From the NCBI GenBank assembly GCA_017419895.1, contig JAFOKI010000085.1:1-5213 (forward strand): a stretch of 5,213 bases of DNA, read 5' to 3'. Source of the stretch: Eubacterium sp. (GTDB taxonomy: Bacteria > Bacillota > Clostridia > Peptostreptococcales > Anaerovoracaceae). Below are positions 1 through 5,213 of the stretch, piece after piece; positions within the stretch are counted from its first letter, which is position 1; the number at the start of each line of letters is the position of its first letter. The notes beneath the pieces were generated by a model. The model saw only the letters and a program-made list of their open reading frames with translations, did not search any database and was not told the origin of the DNA. Made by a program: the position numbers and the translations under genes.

Positions 1-736
1 CCCCGTAATTCCCGAAACCCGAATGGTTACCGCCATTAATCACGAATTCCTCGCTTTCAGGCGGCCAGTTCTTTTTGTGCTTTTCGTATTCATTCAATTC
101 GAGGACTTCGTCCGCGTCGCCGTATATAGAACAAAGCCTGACGTTCCCTGGTATCTCTTTCGATGGATAAGCAGCAAGCAGTATAAGGCTTTTTATATCA
201 TCGGGGTGTTCGGCCGCAATTCCTGCAGCCGCTGTGCCGCCAAGCGAATGTCCTGAAACAGACCATTCATCATACTCAAACTCATCCATGATCTCCGCTG
301 CAGCCCCGGTGCCTAAAATAGCCATATTGAGCGGCGGATCCACCAGAAAAGCATCGATCCCCTTCCCCGCAAGCTGCTTCATCAGCGGCGCGTAGCTTTC
401 GCATTCGACTTTTGCCCCCGGAAAGAATATCACCGCGTATTTTTCACCGCTGCCGTCGAAGAACCAGCCTGAATCCAGCTTTGTTACTGCAACGCCGTCT
501 TCGGATAAAAGCGCTTTCCGCGCATCATCATCAGCATGGTAATAGCCTGAAAAGTATCCAAAAAACACAACTGAGACAAGCACGACAAAAGAACATATAA
601 ACCAAACGGATCTTTGTCCGCGCCCCATCGGAGGTTTGCCATGCCGTTTTCTGAAACCGTCTGCCATGGCTGATAGTTCAACGCTGATAATAACGATCGC
701 GGCAAACACCGCGATCGTGATAATGATGTATTTCAT
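1..736 (-). CDS. Membrane-anchored alpha/beta hydrolase (3' end outside the window)
   Basis: The minus strand is open from the ATG at 736 to the window edge, giving 245 residues without a stop. Two hydrophobic segments lie at about residues 3-20 and 44-63, with a basic loop between them (RKRHGK, RGQR). By the positive-inside rule the catalytic domain should face outside the membrane. The domain follows the alpha/beta hydrolase order: a strand ending in FFPGAKVE (104-111), the nucleophile elbow GHSLGG with Ser164, the strand LILLAAYP (184-191), a likely acid Asp209 in YGDADEVL, and the probable catalytic His238 in GGNHSGFGNYG. These motifs match the Abhydrolase_5-like family (PF12695-type) that I recall from Firmicutes. 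All three triad residues are visible; only a short C-terminal part should be missing. The substrate is unknown; esterase or lipase-like activity is the general expectation. The start has no clear Shine-Dalgarno site. It lies 50 bases after the pgi stop with no obvious promoter of its own, so co-transcription with pgi is likely. Confidence 0.85.
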   Translation of the reverse strand, partial: MKYIIITIAVFAAIVIISVELSAMADGFRKRHGKPPMGRGQRSVWFICSFVVLVSVVFFGYFSGYYHADDDARKALLSEDGVAVTKLDSGWFFDGSGEKYAVIFFPGAKVECESYAPLMKQLAGKGIDAFLVDPPLNMAILGTGAAAEIMDEFEYDEWSVSGHSLGGTAAAGIAAEHPDDIKSLILLAAYPSKEIPGNVRLCSIYGDADEVLELNEYEKHKKNWPPESEEFVINGGNHSGFGNYG

Positions 737-738
737 AT

Positions 739-749
739 TCTGCTGTGCT
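739..749 (+). repeat. 11-base direct repeat, copy 1 (hydrolase side of pgi)
   Basis: The plus strand reads TCTGCTGTGCT, identical and in the same orientation to 2445-2455. It lies in the 50-base gap between pgi and the hydrolase, ending three bases before the hydrolase ATG codon. The two copies bracket the pgi gene and its promoter. Chance 11-base matches are expected a few times in a window of this size, so only the paired intergenic position makes it notable. Confidence 0.5.
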
Positions 750-786
750 TATACCTGCAAGTTTGTCGTACTACTTCTTGTTATTA

Positions 787-2370
787 TCATACTCCTAGGA
801 GCTCACTGAAGCCTTTCAGCGCGCCGTCAGTATCATGCGCAAGTACGCGTTTTGCAAGCACCTTTCCAAGCTGGACGCCTTCCTGGTCGAAACTGTTCAC
901 GTTCCACAGGAATCCCTGGAACATGATCTTGTTCTCGTAGTGTGACAGCAGTGCTCCGCAGGCTTCCGGCGTAAGCTGTTCGCCCACGATCACGCTGGAA
1001 GGACGATTGCCTTCAAATCTCTTGTTCGGATTTTCATCATCTTTGCCGCAGGCAAGCGCTACCATCTGCGCGGCCAGATTAGCATTAAGCTTGGTTTGGC
1101 TCGTGCTGCCTTCCACTTCCACATCGATATTATACTGGCTATCTTTAAATCCGATGAACTGGAGCGGGATGATATCCGTTCCCTGGTGGAGAAGCTGATA
1201 GAATGAATGCTGGCCGTTCGTTCCCGGCTCTCCGAAGAACGCGGCACCCGTCTTGTAATTGATTTCTTCTCCAAAACGGTTAACGGATTTACCGTTGGAT
1301 TCCATGTCTACCTGCTGGAGATGTGCCGGGAAACGGCTCAGAGCCTGTGAATATGGGAGAAGCGCCGTGATCGGATATCCCATAATATTGCGCTCGTAAA
1401 CGCCGATCAGGGCATCGAGCATCGCCGGGTTTTTCTTAGGATCGGCGCATGCGGAGAGTTTGTCCTCTGCAGCCATGCCATCCAGGAACCGCGCGAACAC
1501 TTCAGGCCCGAATGCCAGGGACAAAACCGCGCCTCCTACCGCGGAGGACGAGGAATACCTTCCGCCGATATAGTCATCCATGAAGAAAGCCGCAAGATAA
1601 TCGCTGTTTTTCGCCATGGGTGAAGTCTCACTGGTCACAGCCAGCATATGCTTTGACGCGTCAAGGCCTTCCTTCTCAATTGCGTTCTTAACAAACAATT
1701 CATTCGTCAGAGTCTCAAGTGTCGTGCCGGATTTTGATACAACAATGAACAGTGAATGCGCTATATCGATACTTTCAAGCACGCATGCCGCATCGTCCGG
1801 GTCAACGTTACTGATAAATTCAGCGCGCATCTTGAGCATGCCGTTTGCCGCAGCCCAGTTTTTCAGAGCCAGATAAATAGCACGGGGACCAAGATCGCTT
1901 CCGCCAATTCCGATCTGGACGACAGTAGTGAATTTTTCACCGTTTTCGTTCACGATCTCACCGGCGTGGACCTTACCCGCAAATTCAGCGATGCGTTCCT
2001 GTTGCTTTTTGTAGAACTCGCCTTTGTTCACGCCATCGGCAATGACATCATTACCGAGCTGACCTCTTGTAAGATGATGCAATACAAGGCGTTTCTCTCC
2101 GGTGTTTATCACAGCGCCGTTATACAGTTCTTCGAACTTCTGCGCAAGCTGCGCTTCATCCGCAAGGTCCGCAAGTTTTTCGATGATATCATCATTTACT
2201 TCTTTCGCAGCAAAGTTATATGCCAGGCCGTCAGCCATAGGCACGCAGTATTTCGACACGCGCTCCGCTCCGCTCTCACCGGACATTACAGCCGCGAGGT
2301 CGACTTTACCCTTTGTTTCGAAGAGATTTTGATACGCTTTGTATGTATCTAGATTTTTCCACTCTACCAT
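787..2370 (-). CDS. pgi: Glucose-6-phosphate isomerase, long type
   Basis: This 527-residue cytoplasmic enzyme interconverts glucose 6-phosphate and fructose 6-phosphate in glycolysis and gluconeogenesis. Seen motifs are GIGGSDLGP (154-162), the phosphate-binding SKSGTT (212-217), signature 1 around DYIGGRYSS (266-274), catalytic Glu357 in MESNGK, catalytic His388 in GTNGQHSF, and signature 2 ending in Lys503 (FDQEGVQLGK). The three key catalytic residues are present. One oddity is Gln500, where the usual signature has Glu (V-E-x-x-K). The length and the MESNGK and GEPGTNGQH segments place it in the long family (E. coli Pgi is about 549 residues) rather than the roughly 450-residue type common in Firmicutes. 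The ATG at 2370 is chosen because GAGGAGG lies seven bases upstream. The stop is TGA at 787-789. It appears to have its own promoter, with an inverted repeat that may be an operator. Confidence 0.97.
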   Translation of the reverse strand: MVEWKNLDTYKAYQNLFETKGKVDLAAVMSGESGAERVSKYCVPMADGLAYNFAAKEVNDDIIEKLADLADEAQLAQKFEELYNGAVINTGEKRLVLHHLTRGQLGNDVIADGVNKGEFYKKQQERIAEFAGKVHAGEIVNENGEKFTTVVQIGIGGSDLGPRAIYLALKNWAAANGMLKMRAEFISNVDPDDAACVLESIDIAHSLFIVVSKSGTTLETLTNELFVKNAIEKEGLDASKHMLAVTSETSPMAKNSDYLAAFFMDDYIGGRYSSSSAVGGAVLSLAFGPEVFARFLDGMAAEDKLSACADPKKNPAMLDALIGVYERNIMGYPITALLPYSQALSRFPAHLQQVDMESNGKSVNRFGEEINYKTGAAFFGEPGTNGQHSFYQLLHQGTDIIPLQFIGFKDSQYNIDVEVEGSTSQTKLNANLAAQMVALACGKDDENPNKRFEGNRPSSVIVGEQLTPEACGALLSHYENKIMFQGFLWNVNSFDQEGVQLGKVLAKRVLAHDTDGALKGFSELLGV

Positions 2371-2377
2371 ATTTCTG

Positions 2378-2384
2378 CCTCCTC
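2378..2384 (-). promoter_or_regulatory. Strong ribosome binding site of pgi
   Basis: On the minus strand the sequence reads GAGGAGG with seven bases before the ATG at 2370. This is a near-perfect Shine-Dalgarno match at good spacing. It fixes the pgi start and suggests high translation. It contrasts with the two weakly served starts at 736 and 3566. Confidence 0.88.
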
Positions 2385-2405
2385 ATAGTATTTCTTTAGG
2401 TAATA

Positions 2406-2441
2406 AGTATATTATATTGCGGAAATGTTTTCCGATTCCAA
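2406..2441 (-). promoter_or_regulatory. Candidate sigma-A-type promoter of pgi
   Basis: In the 83-base gap between the YhhN-type gene and pgi, the minus strand carries a perfect TATAAT at 2411-2416. A partial -35 box, TTGGAA, lies at 2436-2441, with a rather long spacer of 19 bases. An overlapping second -10-like hexamer, TATACT, lies at 2406-2411. Transcription would begin near 2400-2405 and give a leader of roughly 30-35 bases containing the ribosome site. The -10 box is convincing; the -35 box and its spacing are not ideal. Confidence 0.5.
2420..2434. promoter_or_regulatory. Perfect inverted repeat between the pgi promoter boxes, possible operator
   Basis: The plus strand reads CGGAAATGTTTTCCG: six-base arms CGGAAA and TTTCCG around a three-base centre (minus strand CGGAAA-ACA-TTTCCG). 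It lies wholly within the spacer between the candidate -35 and -10 boxes of pgi, where a bound repressor would block RNA polymerase. The position and perfect symmetry suggest a transcription factor site, but no known regulator motif is recognised. As RNA it would form only a weak hairpin without a U-run, so a terminator reading is poor. Confidence 0.35.
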
Positions 2442-2444
2442 ACA

Positions 2445-2455
2445 TCTGCTGTGCT
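2445..2455 (+). repeat. 11-base direct repeat, copy 2 (promoter side of pgi)
   Basis: This is the second copy of TCTGCTGTGCT. It overlaps the stop codon of the YhhN-type gene (2454-2456) and lies just upstream of the candidate pgi -35 box. With copy 1 it delimits a unit of about 1.7 kb that holds pgi and its promoter. Confidence 0.5.
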
Positions 2456-3566
2456 AGTCCTTCAAGACCTCGCTTGTCAGTTCCTGACCTCCCGGAGCTA
2501 TACACGGTATGCTTCTTCCGAGAACTTTGACATCCTTGAAGAAGCCTTCGTCAAGCATAAGACGGTGTCCCTTCTCGCTCATCATGACGGCAGTTCCATC
2601 AGACATGAAAGTGCACGGATATGTCCTCAGCGTTCCGTATTTTTCACTGTAATACCTGATTACCGCGCCTTCTTTACCGAACTCTTTTTCATAACGGCCG
2701 GCTTTCAGCCAGTTCCTGAAATCATCTTCTCCGGCCGTGTTGTAAAGAACGTCAAGCGCCTCATATGAGAACTTGTTGTTGCCCTTGATCAGTCCCAACG
2801 CCCATGTGCCACACACCCAGATACGGACATTCCTTTTCTCCGCAGACGAAAGCAGGCTGAAAAGATCGTTCCATGTGACTACTTCCTTCCTGTTTATGCT
2901 GTACACAGAGATACAAAGCATGAAGAACGCGGCGAAATATATGAACGTGGTTATGACATAAGTGACTTTGTTGTTCAAAAGCGATATCCGAAGGAATCCG
3001 GTAATATCAGATACGTAGAACACAAAGCCCGCAAGCCAGAAGAAACGGTTCGACAGCGAGCTCGCCATAACGGCCGTTACTACCATACCGTATATTATTC
3101 CGATTATTTTAATCAGGATAGCGTCGCCGTAGATAATCATCGCCACTACCGGAATCATCGTGAATATGATAAATACGTGCCTCTGCCACCTGCGAAGATA
3201 TGTGGTCTCAAGTATTGCGATCATCATGAATATATGACCGACGCCATACAGCACGCCGCCGACCGGGATAGAGAAGAATACCGCGATGTCCCCAAGCATA
3301 TAAAAGAGAAGTGTCGGCAAAAGTATCATATTCCGCTTGGTCGGATAATATTTGGTCCCGAGAACAGCTCCGGCGACCCAGCAGATATCTGTTATGCCTT
3401 TCATGCAGAGCCGCGGCCAGAAATACGCCTGTTCATCCACAAAAAACAGTATCGTGTTGTTGAGTACGAAAACCAGTATGCCAAATGCAAACAGGAAAAA
3501 TGCCACGCGGGCTTTGGTTCTGCTTCCGGCAAAATGGTCCGTCAATTTGTCAATGATTTTGTCCAT
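2454..3566 (-). CDS. YhhN/TMEM86 (lysoplasmalogenase-like) membrane protein with C-terminal nucleotidyltransferase-like domain
   Basis: The 370-residue protein has about eight hydrophobic segments (roughly 19-42, 57-71, 80-98, 103-120, 130-147, 150-168, 174-190, 201-223), the YhhN/TMEM86 topology. Family-like polar positions lie in the membrane: Lys56 (MKGITD), Asp93 (LGDIAVFF), His111 (GVGHIF) and Asp187 (YVSDITGF). Characterised members such as TMEM86B cleave the vinyl ether bond of lysoplasmalogens, which would fit an anaerobe; activity here is inferred. Family members are usually about 210-240 residues. The extra 140 residues (about 228-370) are soluble and resemble the LinA/ANT(2'')-type nucleotidyltransferase layout: IWVCGTWALGLIKG (249-262), a degraded DxD as EALDV (269-273), SDG (322-324) and LGRSIPCIAPGGQ (349-361). 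The expected catalytic acids seem lost, so this domain may bind a ligand rather than catalyse. The ATG at 3566 follows the metallophosphoesterase stop by 21 bases and lacks a clear ribosome site, suggesting an operon and translational coupling. Confidence 0.8.
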   Translation of the reverse strand: MDKIIDKLTDHFAGSRTKARVAFFLFAFGILVFVLNNTILFFVDEQAYFWPRLCMKGITDICWVAGAVLGTKYYPTKRNMILLPTLLFYMLGDIAVFFSIPVGGVLYGVGHIFMMIAILETTYLRRWQRHVFIIFTMIPVVAMIIYGDAILIKIIGIIYGMVVTAVMASSLSNRFFWLAGFVFYVSDITGFLRISLLNNKVTYVITTFIYFAAFFMLCISVYSINRKEVVTWNDLFSLLSSAEKRNVRIWVCGTWALGLIKGNNKFSYEALDVLYNTAGEDDFRNWLKAGRYEKEFGKEGAVIRYYSEKYGTLRTYPCTFMSDGTAVMMSEKGHRLMLDEGFFKDVKVLGRSIPCIAPGGQELTSEVLKD

Positions 3567-3587
3567 ACGCAGTTTTGTTGTATCTAT

Positions 3588-4691
3588 TTATCTGGGATCT
3601 AAATTGATGACTTCGTAATTGCAGTGCGCGACGGTTCTGAACGGGAAATACCACCCGGCTATTCCCGATGAGACATAAAGATCCGTGCTTCCAACTTTGT
3701 AATCCCCGTATATATTGTTCACACTGAGGCGGTAAACATACTGAAGCGGGAAAAACTGCCCCGCGTGCGTGTGACCCGACAGCTGCAAATCCGCTCCGGT
3801 CGCCAGTATGTCCTCTTCCTGATAGGGCGAATGATCCACGCATACCACATAAGCGCCCTCCGGACGCGCAGGGAGATCCCGTACCGCGCAGCGCTCATCC
3901 CCCCGCGATGCGTCTTCCCTTCCAAGCACCACGAGATCGTCGGACAGCACCGCGATCTCGTCACGCAGAATGGTTATTCCGTTACTGCGTATAGTCTCTT
4001 CCAGTTCTTCCGGGGTGTACTTCGCGCCTCTGATGTAATCCGCATGGCTCTGGCGGTCGTGATTGCCGTAAATATAGTATACCGGCACTCCGAGCGAGCC
4101 GAGTTTTTCATAAGCTTCGCGCATTTCTTCCGCTGTCGAGCGGTCGTCCGTTATGTCCCCGCCGAGCAGTACGAACTCCGGCTTGAGATCCGCAATCTCA
4201 CGGAGAGCCTTGTCGACCGCGGACTCGCTCTGCGCCGCGGAATAATGAAGGTCCGAGATGAAAACGAAAGTGTGCTTATCATGCAGCTTGTCCGAGGTGT
4301 AAACATGCTCTTTTGGTACTATGATCTGCATGTTTACCGTTCCGTATATAACAAAGCCGGCTGTCAGCAGTATGCTGACAAGCATCACTGCCTGGAAGCC
4401 GGGCTCGGTGCCTCTCAGGATACGGATCACCAGCGCGATCAGATCTGCTGCGGCATCACAAAGGAGTACCGCGTACAAAGCTGCCGGCAGATACCCGAGA
4501 TTCCATATGAGTTTGCTGCAGAACGCCATGCAGTATAAAGCGATCCCCACAGACACGGCAGCTTTTATGATAAATCCAAGCAGATATACCAAAGCGCTTC
4601 CGCCTGTCCTGAGCGGGATCTGTACGACCTGCAAAATGACGGTTATGACCGCGACGATCACGAACCATTCTATGAAACGCAATACTGTCAT
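3588..4691 (-). CDS. Membrane-anchored calcineurin-like metallophosphoesterase (YaeI/YkuE-like)
   Basis: The 367-residue protein has an N-terminal membrane region with about four hydrophobic segments (roughly 8-27, 32-54, 66-92, 101-122), followed by a complete metallophosphoesterase domain (about 140-367). The two-metal site motifs appear in order: D-x-H in ISDLHYS (Asp147, His149), GGD (177-179), GNHD (209-212), DHSP (His287), and GHTH in SGHTHAGQ (306-309). The C-terminal SSGIAGWYFPFR segment (341-352) is typical of the YaeI/YkuE/LpxG-like branch. Relatives hydrolyse phosphoester or pyrophosphate bonds, some of them in lipids, but the substrate cannot be told here. The ATG at 4691 is supported by an AGGGA site nine bases upstream. 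The gene has a promoter-like extended -10 element ahead of it and is followed after 21 bases by the YhhN-type gene, so the two probably form an operon. Confidence 0.93.
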   Translation of the reverse strand: MTVLRFIEWFVIVAVITVILQVVQIPLRTGGSALVYLLGFIIKAAVSVGIALYCMAFCSKLIWNLGYLPAALYAVLLCDAAADLIALVIRILRGTEPGFQAVMLVSILLTAGFVIYGTVNMQIIVPKEHVYTSDKLHDKHTFVFISDLHYSAAQSESAVDKALREIADLKPEFVLLGGDITDDRSTAEEMREAYEKLGSLGVPVYYIYGNHDRQSHADYIRGAKYTPEELEETIRSNGITILRDEIAVLSDDLVVLGREDASRGDERCAVRDLPARPEGAYVVCVDHSPYQEEDILATGADLQLSGHTHAGQFFPLQYVYRLSVNNIYGDYKVGSTDLYVSSGIAGWYFPFRTVAHCNYEVINLDPR

Positions 4692-4700
4692 AGTGCAAAA

Positions 4701-4705
4701 TCCCT
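4701..4705 (-). promoter_or_regulatory. Ribosome binding site of the metallophosphoesterase gene
   Basis: The minus strand reads AGGGA, within GGCAGGGAT, nine bases before the ATG at 4691. The match is moderate but the spacing is acceptable, and it supports the chosen start. No competing in-frame start with a better site was seen nearby. Confidence 0.55.
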
Positions 4706-4739
4706 GCCGAATCTTTGATAAGCCAACGGATCACTAATT

Positions 4740-4748
4740 ATTATATCA
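4740..4748 (-). promoter_or_regulatory. Extended -10 promoter element upstream of the metallophosphoesterase gene
   Basis: On the minus strand the sequence reads TGATATAAT, a perfect TGnTATAAT extended -10 element, starting just after the pyruvate kinase stop codon. No good -35 box is seen 17 bases upstream, where the sequence is the end of the pyruvate kinase coding region; extended -10 promoters often do without one. Transcription would start near 4733 and leave a leader of about 42 bases. It would serve the metallophosphoesterase and YhhN-type genes. Confidence 0.5.
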
Positions 4749-4750
4749 CA

Positions 4751-5213
4751 TTATCTTGAGTTATCGCGGTATGCTTCCGCCCTGCGAACCGTCTGATACA
4801 GGTAACGGATGACGAGCGCCGGATACTCTCCCGTTGCAGTCTCCCCGGTGACCATGACCGATGAGGCGCCGTCCGCGACGGCATTAAATATGTCGCTCAC
4901 TTCCGCTCTGGTCGGAACCTGTCTGTGCTTCATTGATTCAAGCATCTGTGTAACGACCATAAAGTCCCTGCCCGACTCGCGACACACCGCGGAGATATAT
5001 TTTTGGGCAGCGGGAAGTTCCCAAAGATCCATCGCGTTCCCCAGATCTCCCCGGGCGATGACGATCTCATCGCAGTGCGGGATAAGCTCTTCAAGCCTGT
5101 CTATCCCTGCCCGGTTTTCGATTTTCGCAATAAGACGTATATCCCCGCAGCCAGACGCATCAAGGGCGTCACGCACTTCGATCAGGTCTTCTTTACTTCG
5201 GACAAAGGGCTGC
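4751..5213 (-). CDS. Pyruvate kinase, C-terminal part of a short form (5' end outside the window)
   Basis: The frame is open from the window edge (first full codon at 5212) to the TAA at 4751-4753, giving 153 visible residues. Pyruvate kinase transfers phosphate from phosphoenolpyruvate to ADP as the last step of glycolysis. Visible barrel motifs, numbered in the fragment, are FVRSKEDL (3-10), KIEN (30-33) with the catalytic Lys and a metal-ligand Glu, ARGDLG (53-58) with the metal-ligand Asp56, TQMLESM (88-94), PTRAEVSDIFNAV (100-112) and GETATGEYP (123-131). The chain stops about 20 residues after the last barrel motif, so the usual C-terminal domain of over 100 residues is absent. The segment after ARGDLG reads NAMDLWELP instead of the common VEIP form, which suggests a distinct pyruvate kinase clade rather than recent damage. 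The GTG at 5176 is internal, because upstream codons continue the family match. No terminator is visible after the stop. Confidence 0.92.
   Translation of the reverse strand, partial: QPFVRSKEDLIEVRDALDASGCGDIRLIAKIENRAGIDRLEELIPHCDEIVIARGDLGNAMDLWELPAAQKYISAVCRESGRDFMVVTQMLESMKHRQVPTRAEVSDIFNAVADGASSVMVTGETATGEYPALVIRYLYQTVRRAEAYRDNSR

Noticed and set aside
484..705. A 73-codon open frame on the minus strand inside the hydrolase gene.
   Set aside because: It overlaps the hydrolase gene in another frame. The hydrolase frame has clear family motifs along its whole length, and this one has none.
792..801. A ten-base palindrome, CTCCTAGGAG, at the end of pgi, considered as a terminator.
   Set aside because: It lies within the last codons of pgi, has no loop, and is not followed by a U-run on the transcript.
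1756..2352. A 198-codon open frame on the plus strand opposite pgi.
   Set aside because: It is antisense to an unmistakable glucose-6-phosphate isomerase, shows no domain, and has no ribosome site of note.
3765..4538. A 257-codon open frame on the plus strand opposite the metallophosphoesterase gene.
   Set aside because: It lies wholly antisense to a gene with all metallophosphoesterase motifs, and its translation shows no recognisable domain. Long antisense frames are common opposite GC-rich coding sequence.
5176..5176. GTG at 5176 as the start of the pyruvate kinase fragment.
   Set aside because: The codons upstream to the window edge encode PFVRSKEDL, a conserved pyruvate kinase motif, so the gene continues beyond the window.
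1..5213. tRNA or rRNA genes, CRISPR arrays, riboswitches, insertion sequences and attachment sites.
   Set aside because: No matching structures or repeats were seen. The gaps between genes are all under 90 bases and leave little room.

Overview
The window holds five genes, all on the minus strand and tightly packed (intergenic gaps of about 20 to 85 bases). No RNA gene, CRISPR array, insertion sequence or convincing rho-independent terminator was seen. In transcription order, from high to low coordinates, the genes are: the 3' end of a pyruvate kinase (4751-5213, 5' end outside the window); a membrane-anchored metallophosphoesterase (3588-4691); an eight-helix YhhN/TMEM86-type (lysoplasmalogenase-like) protein with an extra C-terminal domain (2454-3566); a complete long-type glucose-6-phosphate isomerase (787-2370); and a membrane-anchored alpha/beta hydrolase whose 3' end lies outside the window (1-736).

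The organism is probably an anaerobic bacterium, most likely of the Clostridia. The reasons are a moderate GC content, a consensus GGAGG-type ribosome site, sigma-A-like promoters, a short pyruvate kinase, an alpha/beta hydrolase of a type I associate with Firmicutes, and a lysoplasmalogenase-like gene, which would fit a plasmalogen-making anaerobe. The isomerase is the long type, unlike the roughly 450-residue enzyme of many Firmicutes, so the assignment is only tentative and a spirochaete or other lineage is not excluded.

The likely transcription units are inferred from spacing and promoter-like sites. Pyruvate kinase ends one unit. An extended -10 element starts a second unit of metallophosphoesterase plus YhhN protein, only 21 bases apart. 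A promoter with a perfect inverted repeat between its boxes starts pgi, and the hydrolase probably follows by read-through. Two genes serve glycolysis (pgi, pyk). The other three encode membrane proteins with hydrolase-type domains and may act on lipids or the cell envelope, although no substrate can be read from the sequence.

The most notable points are two. The YhhN protein carries a C-terminal extension resembling a LinA/ANT(2'')-type nucleotidyltransferase domain that has lost its catalytic aspartates. The pgi gene with its own promoter is flanked by 11-base direct repeats whose collapse would place the hydrolase start 11 bases after the YhhN stop codon, which suggests that pgi was inserted into an older membrane-protein operon.
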